From Rhizophagus irregularis (lineage: Eukaryota > Glomeromycota > Glomeromycetes > Glomerales > Glomeraceae): DNA of 64,000 nt. The translations under genes and the position numbers were made by a program. Below the pieces are notes generated by a model. It saw only the letters and a program-made list of their open reading frames with translations, had not been told where the DNA came from and made no database searches. The stretch is taken from assembly GCF_026210795.1 (NCBI RefSeq), contig NC_089430.1:744001-808000 (forward strand), in the 5' to 3' direction. This document shows, piece after piece, positions 22,188 through 33,636 of this stretch (position 1 is the stretch's first letter; each line of letters starts with the position of its first letter).

Positions 22188-25100
22188 CTATTAAATATTT
22201 AAGTAACAAAAAATAGTTAAATTTATAAAGAATTTTTCTATTAAAATGATTTTTAAAAAATTTCATACCTCATTTAAAAATTTATTACTAATATTTTGTG
22301 ACTTATGTAAGCATTTTAAGGCAACTATTTTATTTGGTTTCCTTTTATATATATTTTTATCTGTACCATATTTTAATGGACCATTTTTCCAATTTGCAGA
22401 ATATACTGTAGCAAAGCCACCTTCACCTACTTTCTTAAAATTATTGAACTGATTATATGGTATCCATTCAACTACTATATCATCACATTTATTAACTTTT
22501 AATTGCATTTCTTGAATGAAATCATCAATTTTTTTATTTCCACTCGTCCACATAAGAACTAAAATATAATCACCTGTATATGAATTTTGAGAAATTCCAT
22601 ACAATACTTGAAAAGCTTTATGCTTTGTTGGATAAATTTTAGCCTAAACATAAATAAAGAGATTGTAAACATATTAATTACTAAAAAAAGTATTAAATAC
22701 TTAAAAAAATTTCATACCTCATTTATTAAAGAATCAATAGATTCTTGTGAATTATGTAAATATTTTAAAGCAACTTTTTTATTTGAATCTCTTGTATAAT
22801 ATTTATCATCCTGATGCTTTTTGTGTAATGGACCATCCTTCCATATTGCTAAATATGATGTTATAAGGTCATTTTTGCCTGTTTCTTCAATTTCATTAAA
22901 CTGATTGTATGGTATCCATTCAAGTATTATATCATCATAATCATTAATTTTAAGTTGCCTTTCTTGAATGAAATTATCAATTCTTTCATTTCCACTAATC
23001 CAATTTATCAAGTTTATAGTATAACTTTGAACAAAAACATAATCACCTGTATCTGAATTTTGAGATATTCCATACAATAATTGAAATGCTTCATGTTTTG
23101 TTGAATATTTTTTAGCCTAATAAAAGAGATTGTAAATAAATATATTAATTAAAAAGTATTTAAATATTTAAAGAAATTACATACCTCATTTATTAAAGAA
23201 TCAATGGATTCTTGTGAATTATGTAAACATTTTAGAGCAACTTTTTTATATGAATCCCTTGTAAACTCTCTATACTGATAATGTAATGGACCATCCTTCC
23301 ATATTGCAGAATATATTGTTATAAGACCATTTTTGCCTGTTTCTTTAATTTCATTAAACTGATTGTATGGTATCCATTCAAATACTATATCACTATGATA
23401 GTTATAAATTTGTAATTGCATTTCTTGGATGAAATTATCAATTTTTTCGTTTCCACTAATCCAATTTACCATGTTTATAGTATAACTTTGAACCAAAATA
23501 TAATCTCCTGTATCATTATTTTGAGATATTCCATATAATGCTTGAATTGCATCATATACTGTTGAATATTTTTTAGCCTAAATATAAATAAAAAAGGTTG
23601 TAAATATATTTAACTAAAAAAATATTAAATATTTGTAGAAATTTCATACCTCATTTATTAAAGAATCAATTGATTGTGAATTATTTAAATATTTTAAAGC
23701 AACTTTTTTATTTGAATCTCTTGTGTACTCACTATACTCACTATCATATTTAAGTAATGGACCATCCTTCCATATTGCAGAATATATTGTTATAAGGCCA
23801 TTTTTGCCTGTCTCTTTAATTTCATTGAACTGATTGTATGGTATCCATTCAAGCACTATATCACTATGATAGTTATAAATTTGTAATTGCATTTCTTGGA
23901 TGAATTCATCAATTTTTTCATTTCCACTTGTCCACATAAGAACTAAAATATAATCTTCTGTATCTGGATTTTGAGATATTCCATACAATTCTTGAAATAC
24001 ATTATGTTTTATTGGATATTTTTCAGCCTAAGTATAAATAAAGAGATTGTAAATATATTAATTAAAAAGTATTTAAATATTTGAAGAAATTTCATACCTC
24101 ATTTATTAAAGAATTAATGGATTCTAAACATTTAAAAGCAACTTCTTCATTTGAATATCTTTCATACTGATCATATAATGGACCATCCTTCCATATTGCA
24201 GAATATACACCATTTTTGCCTGTTTTCTTAATTTTATAAAACTGATTGTATGGTATCCATTCAAGTACTATTTTATAATGGGCATTAATTTTTTGAATGA
24301 AATCATCAATTTTTTTACTTCCACTAATCCAATTTGTCAAGTTTTTAGTATGACTTTGAACCAAAATATAATCTCCTGTACTTTGATTTAGAGATATTCC
24401 ATACAATACTTGAAATGCATCATATTTTGTTGAATATTTTTTAGCCTAAATATAAATAAAAAAATTATAAATATATTAATTAGAAAAATATTTAAATATT
24501 TGAAGAAATTTCGTACCTCATTTATTAAAGAATCAATTGATTGTAAATTATGTAAATATTTTAAAGCAACTTTTTTATTTGAATCTCTTGTGTATTCACT
24601 ATTCTGATAATTAAATGGACCATCCTTCCATATTGCAGAATATATTGTTACAAGACCATTTTTGCTTGAATCTTTAATTTCATTAAACTGATTGTATGGT
24701 ATCCATTCAAATACTATATCATTATATTTATTAATTTTTAATTGCATTTCTTGGATGAAATCATCAATTATTTCATTTCCACTAATCCAATTTGTCAAGT
24801 TTATAGTATAACTTTGAACCAAAATATAATCTCCTGTATTTTGATTTTGAGATATTCCATACAATACTTGAAATAATCCATTGTCTGTTAAATATTTTCT
24901 AGCCTAAATATAAATAAAGAGATTGTAAACATATTAGGTACAAAAAAAGTATTAAATACTTAAAGAAATTTCATACCTCATTTATTAAAGAATCAATAGA
25001 TTCTTGTGAATTATGTAAATATTTTAAAGCAACTTTTTTATTTGAATCCCTCGTATAATTTTTATCATCCTTATGCTTTTTGTGTAATGGACCATCCTTC

Positions 25101-28100
25101 CATATTGCAGAATATAAAGTTATAAGGCCATTTTTGCCTGTTTCTTTAATTTCATTAAACTGATTGTATGGTATCCATTCAAGTACTATACCATTATATT
25201 TATTAATTTTTAATTGCATTTCTTGGATGAAATCATCAATTTTTTTTATTTCCACTTGTCAATATATAATTATTTTGAACAAAAATATAATCTTGTGTAT
25301 CAGGATTTTGAGATATTCCATATAATATTTGAAATTTACCATCTTTTATTAGATATTTTTTAGCCTAATAAAAAAAGATTGTAAATATATTAATTAAAAA
25401 AGTATTTAAATATTTGAAGTTACTTCATACCTCATTTATCAAAGAATCAATTGATTGTGAATTATGTAAATATTTTAAAGCAACTTCTTTATATGAATCT
25501 CTTGTACAATCACTCCATTTATTTTTCTTATATAATGGACCATCCTTCCATATTGCAGAATATACTGTTATAAGGCCATTTTTGCCTGTCTCTTTAATTT
25601 CATTAAACTGATTGTATGGTATCCATTCAAGCACTATATCATCATATTCATTAATTTTAAGTTTCCTTTTTTGAATGAAATTATCAATTTTTTCGTTTCC
25701 ACTAATCCAATTTGTCAAGTTTATAGTATAACTTTGACCCAAAATATAATCTCCTGTATCTTGATTTTGAGATATTCCATACAATACTTGAAATGCTTTA
25801 TGTCTTGTTAGATATTTTTTAGCCTAAATGTAAATAAAAAAGATTGTAAATATATTAATAATTAAAAAAGTATTTAAATATTTGAAGAAATTTAATACCT
25901 CAGTTATTAAAGAATCAATGGATTCTTGTAAATTATGTAAACATTTTAAAGCAACTTTTTTATTTGAATTTCTTGTATACTCATTATACTGATAATGTAA
26001 TGGACCATCCTTCCATATTGCAGAATATATTGTTATAAGGCCATTTTTGCCTGTTTCTTTAATTTCATTAAACTGATTGTATGGTATCCATTCAATCACT
26101 ATATCATCACAATCATTAATTTTTAATTGCATTTCTTGGATGAAATTATCAATTTTTTCGTTTCCACTAATCCAATTTGCCATGTTTATAGTATAACTTT
26201 GAACTAAAATATAATCTCCTGTATCTTGTTTTTGAGATATTCCATACAATACTTGAAATAATCCATTGTCTGTTAAATATCTTTTAGCCTAAATATAAAT
26301 AAAAGTGATTGTAAATATATTAATTAAAAAAGTATTCAGATAGTTGAAGAAATCTCATACCTCATTTATTAAAGAATCAATTGATTGTGAATTATGTAAA
26401 TATTTTAAAGCAACTTTTTTATTTGAATCTCTTGTGTATTCACTATTCTGATAATGTAATGGACCATCCTTCCATATTGCAAAATAAATTGTTATAAGGT
26501 TATTTTTGCCTGTCTCTTTAATTTCATTAAACTGATTGTATGGTATCCATTCAAATACTATATCATCACAATCATTAATTTTTAATTGCATTTCTTGGAT
26601 GAAATTATCAACTTTTTCAATTCCACTTATCCATATATAATTATTTTGAACCAAAATATAATCTCCTGTATCTTGACTTTGAGATATTCCATATAATATT
26701 TGAAAATTTTCATCTTTTGTTAGATATTTTTTAGCCTAACAAAAAGAGATTGTAAATATATTAATTAAAAAAGTATTTACATATTTAAAGTTACTTCATA
26801 CCTCATTTATCAAAGAATCAATTGATTGTGAATTATGTAAATATTTTAAAGCAACTTTTTTATTTGAATCTCTTGTATAATTTTTATCATCCTTATGCTT
26901 TTTGTGTAATGGACCATCCTTCCATATTGCAGAATATATTGTTATAAGGCCATTTTTGCCTGTTTCTTTAATTACATTAAACTGATCGTATGGTATCCAT
27001 TCAAATACTATATTATCATATTTATTAATATTTAATTTTTTTAATTGCATTTCTTTAATGAAATTATCAACTTTTTTAATTCCACTTATCCATATATAAT
27101 TATTTTGAACAAGAATATAATCTCCTGTATCTGGGTTTTGAGATATTCCAAATAATATTTGAAAATTTTCATCTTTTATTAGATATTTTTTAGCCTAATA
27201 AAAGAAATTGTAAATATATTAATTAAAAAAGTATTTAACTGAAATATTTGAAGAAATTTCATACCTTATTTATTAAAGAATCTATGGATTGAAAATTATG
27301 TAAACATCTTAAAATGACTTTTTCATTTAAATCTCTTGTATAATTTTTATCATCCTGATGCTTTTTGTGTAATGGACCATCCTTCCATATTGCAGAATAT
27401 ATTGTTATCTGGCCATTTTTACCTGTCTCTTTAATTTCATTAAACTGATTGTATGGTATCCACTCAAATACTATATTATTATATTCATTAATTTTTAATT
27501 GCATTTCTTGGATGAAATTATCAACTTTATCATTTCCACTTGTCAATATATAATTATTTTGGACAAGAATATAATCTCCTGTATCTGGGTTTTGAGATAT
27601 TCCATATAATATTTGAAATTTTTCATCTTTTCTTAAATATTTTTTAGCCTAATAAAAGAGATTGTAAATATATTAATTAAAAAAGTATTTAAATATTTGA
27701 AGATATTTCATACCTCATTTATTAAAGAATTAATTGATTGTGAATTATATAAATATTTTAAAGCAACTTTTTTATTTGAATCTCTTGTGTACTCACTATA
27801 CATACTATCTTCTGTGTACTCATTACTACACTCACTATACTGCTGTAGTAATGGGCCATCCTTCCATATTGCAGAATATATTGTCATAAGTCCATTTTTG
27901 CCTGTCTCTTTAATTTCATTAAACTGATTGTATAGTATCCACTCAAATACTATATTATTTAGTTGCATTTCTTTAATGAAATTATCAACATTTTCATTTT
28001 CACTTGTCCATGTATAATTATTTTGAATAAAAATATAATCTCCTGTATCTGGGTTTTGAGACATTCCATATAATATTCGAAATTTTTCATCTTTTGTTAG

Positions 28101-31100
28101 ATATTTTTTAGCCTAATAAAAAGAAATTGTAAATATATTAATTAAAAAAGTATTTACCTGAAATATTTGAAGATATTTCATACCTCATTTATTAAAGAAT
28201 CTATGGATTGTAAATTATGTAAACATTTTAAAGCAACTTTTTTATTTGAATCTCTTGTATAATTAGTTTCCCCCAAACTACTCTGCCTGTGTAATAATGG
28301 ACCATCCTTCCATATTGCAGAATATATTGTTATCTGGCTATTTTTACCTGTCTCTTTAATTTCATCAAACCGATTGTATGGTACCCATTCAAATACTATA
28401 TCATTATATTTAATAATTTTTAATTGCATTTCTTGGATGAAATTATCAATTTTTTCGTTCCCACAAATCAAATTTTCCATGTTTATAGTATAATTTTGAA
28501 CAAAAACATAATCTCCTGTATCTGAATTTTGAGATATTCCATACAATACTTGAAATGCATCATATTCTGTTGAATATTTTTTAACCTAATAAATGAAATT
28601 GTAAATAAATATATTAATTAAAAAGTATTTAAATGTTTAAAGAAATTACATACCTCATTTATTAAAGAGTCAATGGATTGTGAATTATGTAAACATTTTA
28701 AAGCAACTTTTTTATTTGAATCTCTTATGTACTCACTATACTGATAATGTAATGGACCATCCTCCCATATTGCAGAATATATTGTTATAATGCCATTTTT
28801 GCTTGTCTCTTTAATTTCATTAAACTGATTGTATGGTATCCATTCAAATACTATATCATTACATTTATTAATTTTTAATTGCATTTCTTGGATGAAATCA
28901 TCAATTTTTTCGTTTCCACTAATCCTATTTGTCATGTTTATAGTATAACTTTGAACTAAAATATAATCTCCTGTACTTTGATTTTGAGATATTCCATACA
29001 ATACTTGAAACGCACCATATTTTGTTGAATATTTTTTAGCCTATTATAAATAAAAAGGTTTGTAAATATATTAACTAAAAAAAATATTTAGATATTTGAA
29101 GAAATTTCATACCTCATTTTTTAAAGAATCAATTGCTTGTGAATTATGTAAATATTTTAAAGCAACTTTTTCATTTGAATCTCTAGCATATTTGCATTCC
29201 TGATGCTTTTTGTGTAATGGACCATCCTTCCATATTGCAGAATATATTGTTATAAGGTCATTTTTGCCTATCTCTTTAATTTCATTAAACTGATAGTATT
29301 GTATCCATTCAAATACTATATCATCATAATCATTAATTTTTAATTGCATTTCTTGGATGAATTCATCAATTTTTTCATTTCCACTAATCCAATTTGCCAT
29401 GTTTATAGTATAACTTTGAACAAAAACATAATCACCTGTATCTGAATTTTGAGATATTCCATACAATAATTGAAATACTTCATGTTTTGTTGAATATTTT
29501 TTAGCCTAATAAAAGAAATTGTAAATAAATATATTAATTAAGAAGTATTTAAATATTTAAAGAAATTACATACCTCATTTATTAAAGAATCAATGGATTC
29601 TTGTAAATTATGTAAACATTTTAAAGCAACTTTTTTATTTGAATCTCTTGTGTACTCACTATATATACTATCTACTGTATACTCATCACTATACTCACTA
29701 TATATATATACTATCTCCTGTGTACTTATTACTATACTTACTATACTGTAATGGACCAACCTTCCATATTGCAGAATACATTGTTATAAGGCCATTTTTG
29801 CCTGTCTTTTTAATTTCATTAAACTGATTGTATGGTATCCATTCAAATACTATATCATCACAATCATTAATTTTTAATTGCATTTCTTGGATGAAATCAT
29901 CAATTTTTTCGTTTCCACTAATCCAATTTGCCATGTTTATAGTATAATTTTGAACAAAAACATAATCTCCTGTATCTGAATTTTGGGATATTCCATATAA
30001 TAATTGAAATACTTTATTTTTTGTTGAATATTTTTTAGCCTAATAAAAGAATTGTAAATAAATATATTAATTAAAAAGTATTTAAATATTTAAAGAAATT
30101 AAATACCTTATTTATTAAAGAGTCAATGGATTCTTGTGAATTATGTAAACATTTTAAAGCAACTTTTTTATTTGAATCTCTTATATAACTACTATGACAA
30201 TACTTCTTGTATAGTGGACCATCCTTCCATATTGCAGAATATACTGTTATCTGGCCATTTTTGCCTGTTTCTTTAATTTCATTAAACTGATTGTATGGTA
30301 TCCATTCAAGCACTATATCATCACAATCATTAATTTTTAATTGCATTTCTTGGATGAAATCATCAATTTTTTCGTTTCCACTAATCCAATTTGCCATGTT
30401 TATAGTATAATTTTGAACCAAAATATAATCTCCTGTATCTTGATTTTGAGATATTCCATACAATACTTGAAATAATCCATTGTCTGTTAAATATTTTTTG
30501 ACCTAAATATAAATAAAAGTGATTGTAAATATATTAATTAAAAAAGTATTCAAATAGTTGAAAAAATCTCATACCTCATTTATTAAAGAATCAATGGATT
30601 TTTGTGAATTATGTAAACATTTTAAAGCAACTTTTTTATTAGAATCTCTTGTATAATTTTTATCATCCTGATGCTTTTTGTGTAATGGACCATCCTTCCA
30701 TATTGCAGAATATAAAGTTATAAGGCCATTTTTGCCTGTTTCTATAATTTCATTAAACTGATTGTATGGTATCCATTCAAGCACTATATCATTATATTTA
30801 TTAATTTTTAATTGCATTTCTTGGATGAAATCATCAATTTTTTTTATTTCCACTTGTCAATATATAATTATTTTGAACAAAAATATAATCTTGTGTATCA
30901 GGATTTTGAGATATTCCATATAATATTTGAAATTTTTCATCTTTTGTTAGATATTTTTTAACCTAATAAAAGAGATTGTAAATATATTATTAAAAAAGTA
31001 TTTAAATATTTGAAGTTATTTTATACCTCATTTATCAAAGAATCTATGGATTGTAAATTATGTAAACATTTCAAAGCAACTTTTTTATTTGAATCTCTTG

Positions 31101-33636
31101 TATAATTTGTTTCCTTATAATTCGCCACTAATGGACCATCCTTCCATATTGCAGAATATACTGTTATAAGGCCATTTTTGCCTGTCTCTTTAATTTCATT
31201 AAACTGATTGTATGGTATCCATTCAAATACTATATTATTATATTTATTAATTTTTAATTGCATTTCTTGGATGAAATTATCAACCTTTTCATTTTCACTT
31301 GTCCATATATAATTATTTTGAGCAAGAATATAATCTCTTGTATCTGGGTTTTGAGATATTCCATATAATATTTGAAATTTTAGATATTTTTTAGCCTAAT
31401 AAAAAGAGATTGTAAATATATTATTAAAAAAGTATTTAAATATTTGAAGTTATTTCATACCTCATTTTTCAAAGAATCTATGGATTGTAAATTATGTAAA
31501 CATTTTAAAGCAACTTTTTTATTTGAATCTCTTATGTATTCACTATACTGATAATGTAATGGACCATCCTTCCATATTGCAGAATATATTGTTATCTGGC
31601 CATTTTTGCCTGTCTCTTTAATTTCATTAAACTGATTGTATGGTATCCATTCAAATACTATATCATTATATTTATTAATTTTTAATTGCATTTCTTTAAT
31701 AAAATTATCAATCTTTTCATTTTTACTTGTCCATATATAATTATTTTGAACAAGAATATAATCTCCTGTATCTTGATTTTGAGATATTCCATATAATGTT
31801 TGAAAATTTTCATCTTTTGTTAGATATTTTTTAGCCTAATGAAAAGAGATTGTAAATATATTAATTAAAAAAGTATTTAAATATTTGAAGTTTTTTCATA
31901 CCTCATTTATTAAGGAATCTATGGATTGTAAATTATGTAAACATTTTAAAGCAACTTCTTTATATGAATCTCTTGTATAAATTCCATCCCAACTCCTTGA
32001 GTTTGATAATGGACCATCCTTCCATATTGCAGAATATACTGTTATCTGGCCATTTTTGCCTGTCTCTTTAATTTCATTAAACTGATTGTATGGTATCCAT
32101 TCAAATACTATATCATTATATTTATTAATTTTTAATTGCATTTCTTGGATGAAATTATCAACCTTTTCATTTTCACTTATCCATATACAATTATTTTGAA
32201 CAAGAATATAATCTCCTGTAATTGGGTTTTGAGATATTCCATATAATATTTGAAAATTTTCATCTTTTGTTAGATATTTTTTAGCCTAATAAAAAGAGAT
32301 TGTAAATATATTAATTAAAAAAGTATTTAAATATTTGAAGTTTTTTCATACCTCATTTATTAAGGAATCTATGGATTGTAAATTATGTAAACATTTTAAA
32401 GCAACTTCTTTATATGAATCTCTTGTATAAATTCCCTCCCAACTCCTTGAGTTTGATAATGGACCATCCTTCCATATTGCAGAATATACTGTTATCTGGC
32501 CATTTTTGCCTATTTCTTTAATTTCATTAAACTGATTGTATGGTATCCATTCAAATACTATATTATCACAATTATTAATTTTTAGTTGCATTTCTTGGAT
32601 GAAATCATCAATGTTTTTGTTTCCACTAATCCAATTTGTCATGTTTATAGTATAACTTTGAACTAAAATATAATCTCCTGTACTTTGATTTTGAGATATT
32701 CCATACAATACTTGAAACACACCATATTTTGTTGAATATTTTTTAGCCTATTATAAATAAAAAAGTTTTAAATATATTAACTAAAAAAAATATTTAAATA
32801 TTTGAAGAAATTCATACCTCATTTATTAAAGAATCAATTGATTGTGAATTATGTAAACATTTTAAAGCAACTTTTTTATTTGAATCTCTTGTGTACTCAT
32901 TATACTCACTATCACTTTTGTAATCATACAGATACTCTTTGTGTAATGGACCATCCTCCCATATTGCAGAATATATTGTTATAAGGTCATTTTTGCTTGT
33001 CTCTTTAATTTCATTAAACTGATTGTATGGTATCCATTCAAATACTATATCATTATATTTATTAATTTTAATTGCCTCTCTTGAATGAAATTATCAATTT
33101 TTTCATTTCCACTTGTCCACATATAATTGTTTTGAACCAAAATATAATTTCCTGTATCTGAATTTTTAGATATTCCATACAATACTTGAAATGCATTATA
33201 TTTTGTTGAATATCTTTTAGCCTAAATAATAAAAAAGGTTGTAAATATATTAACTAAAAAAAATATTTAAATATTTGAAGAAATTTCATACCTCATTTAT
33301 TAAAGAATCAATTGATTGTGAATTATGTAAACATTTTAAAGCAACTTTTTTATTTGAACCTCTTGTCTAATTTTTATCATATTGATGCTTTTTGTGTAAT
33401 GGACCATCCTCCCATATTGCAGAATATATTGTTATAAGGCCATTTTTGCCTGTCTCTTTAATTTCATTAAACTGATTGTATGGTATCCATTCAAATACTA
33501 TCATATTATCAGAATCATTAATTTTAAGTTGCCTTTCTTGTATGAAATCATCAATTTTTTTATTTTCACTGGCCCGATTGATTTCTAAATATTCCTGAAT
33601 ATTATTTTCTGTCAAGAGTATTTTTTGAGAAAACAT
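21351..33636 (-). CDS. Giant pseudokinase gene: 25 kinase N-lobe exons plus one C-lobe exon
   Basis: Read right to left, the unit begins at ATG 33636-33634 (MFSQKILL) and ends at the stop at 21351. It consists of 25 similar exons (22269-33636) plus a final exon (21351-22187), about 10.5 kb of coding sequence in total. Each middle exon carries AKKYST...LYGISQN, VQSYTIN or VQNNY, SGNEKIDDFIQEMQL, EWIPYNQFNEIKETGKNGL, IYSAIWKDGPL, a variable piece, KKVALKCLHNSQ and SLINE. In kinase terms this is end of alphaC, beta4-beta5, linker, beta1-beta3 and alphaC, with the VALK lysine and alphaC glutamate kept. Most glycine loops are degenerate (GKNG). Every exon starts after AG and ends before GTATG in phase 0; introns are 64-75 bases. 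Twenty exons are intact and five are broken, so a full-length product is doubtful unless broken exons are skipped. Automated gene finders would probably split this unit into several models. It may instead be a cassette bank for one C-lobe. Confidence 0.75.
24977..25364 (-). pseudogene. Array unit G, +1 frameshift shared with unit S
   Basis: 388 bases. The same eight-A run as in unit S falls in the linker (about 25240-25247). The neighbouring exon in the 3' direction (F) starts with the distinctive KYLTDNGLFQ, as does R next to S. The pair was therefore probably copied as a block after the frameshift arose. Confidence 0.75.
29574..30039 (-). pseudogene. Array unit Q, microsatellite-expanded loop with frameshift
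   Basis: 466 bases, the longest unit. The variable loop has grown by repeats encoding EYT(V/G)DSIYSEYT-like pieces and holds a TA run (about 29699-29711) with four bases more than the matching run a little further on, breaking the frame. The two flanking halves are open in their expected frames. Confidence 0.75.
30575..30962 (-). pseudogene. Array unit S, +1 frameshift shared with unit G
   Basis: 388 bases. In the linker SGNKKIDDF an A run has eight bases where seven would keep frame (about 30838-30845), giving a stop just after. Unit G carries the same change at the same codon. Downstream of the shift the exon is open to its donor. Confidence 0.75.
32818..33221 (-). pseudogene. Array unit X, -1 frameshift
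   Basis: 404 bases, one short of a multiple of three. The A run in the sequence encoding QLKINKY has lost one base relative to sister units (near 33071). The variable loop is long (KEYLYDYKSDSEYNEYTRDS). Splice sites are intact. Confidence 0.75.
33292..33636 (-). pseudogene. Array unit Y (first exon) with nonsense codon
   Basis: The only unit with its own start, MFSQKILLTENNIQEY, replacing the AKKY...YGISQN part. The codon that is TAT (Tyr of YTRDS) in sister units is TAG here (33369-33367). The frame is otherwise intact to the donor. If used as first exon it would end the product after about 89 residues. Confidence 0.8.

Larger units (their letters stand above)
22269..33636 (-). repeat. 25-copy tandem exon array (kinase N-lobe units A-Y)
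   Basis: Exon limits, low-high, 3' to 5': A 22269-22643, B 22718-23116, C 23185-23577, D 23650-24027, E 24098-24445, F 24517-24903, G 24977-25364, H 25431-25823, I 25899-26288, J 26361-26735, K 26802-27194, L 27265-27648, M 27714-28112, N 28184-28585, O 28654-29040, P 29113-29505, Q 29574-30039, R 30107-30502, S 30575-30962, T 31027-31395, U 31461-31835, V 31902-32285, W 32352-32747, X 32818-33221, Y 33292-33636. Lengths are multiples of three except G, Q, S and X. Two classes are visible: one with SYTIN..NWISGN (for example B, C, H, I, N-R, W) and one with NNYxWTSGN or similar (G, J-M, S-V, X). Unit A has a normal glycine loop (GEGGFATVY) and is the natural partner of the C-lobe exon. Confidence 0.9.

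Noticed and set aside
22246-32984. Plus-strand frames of 60-76 codons across the array
   Set aside because: They are antisense readings of the repeated N-lobe exons; the minus strand has the kinase motifs and splice sites.
22269-33636. CRISPR array or simple satellite as explanation for the 440-bp periodicity
   Set aside because: The unit is far too long for CRISPR, and frame, splice sites and kinase residues are conserved across units, which a plain satellite would not show.
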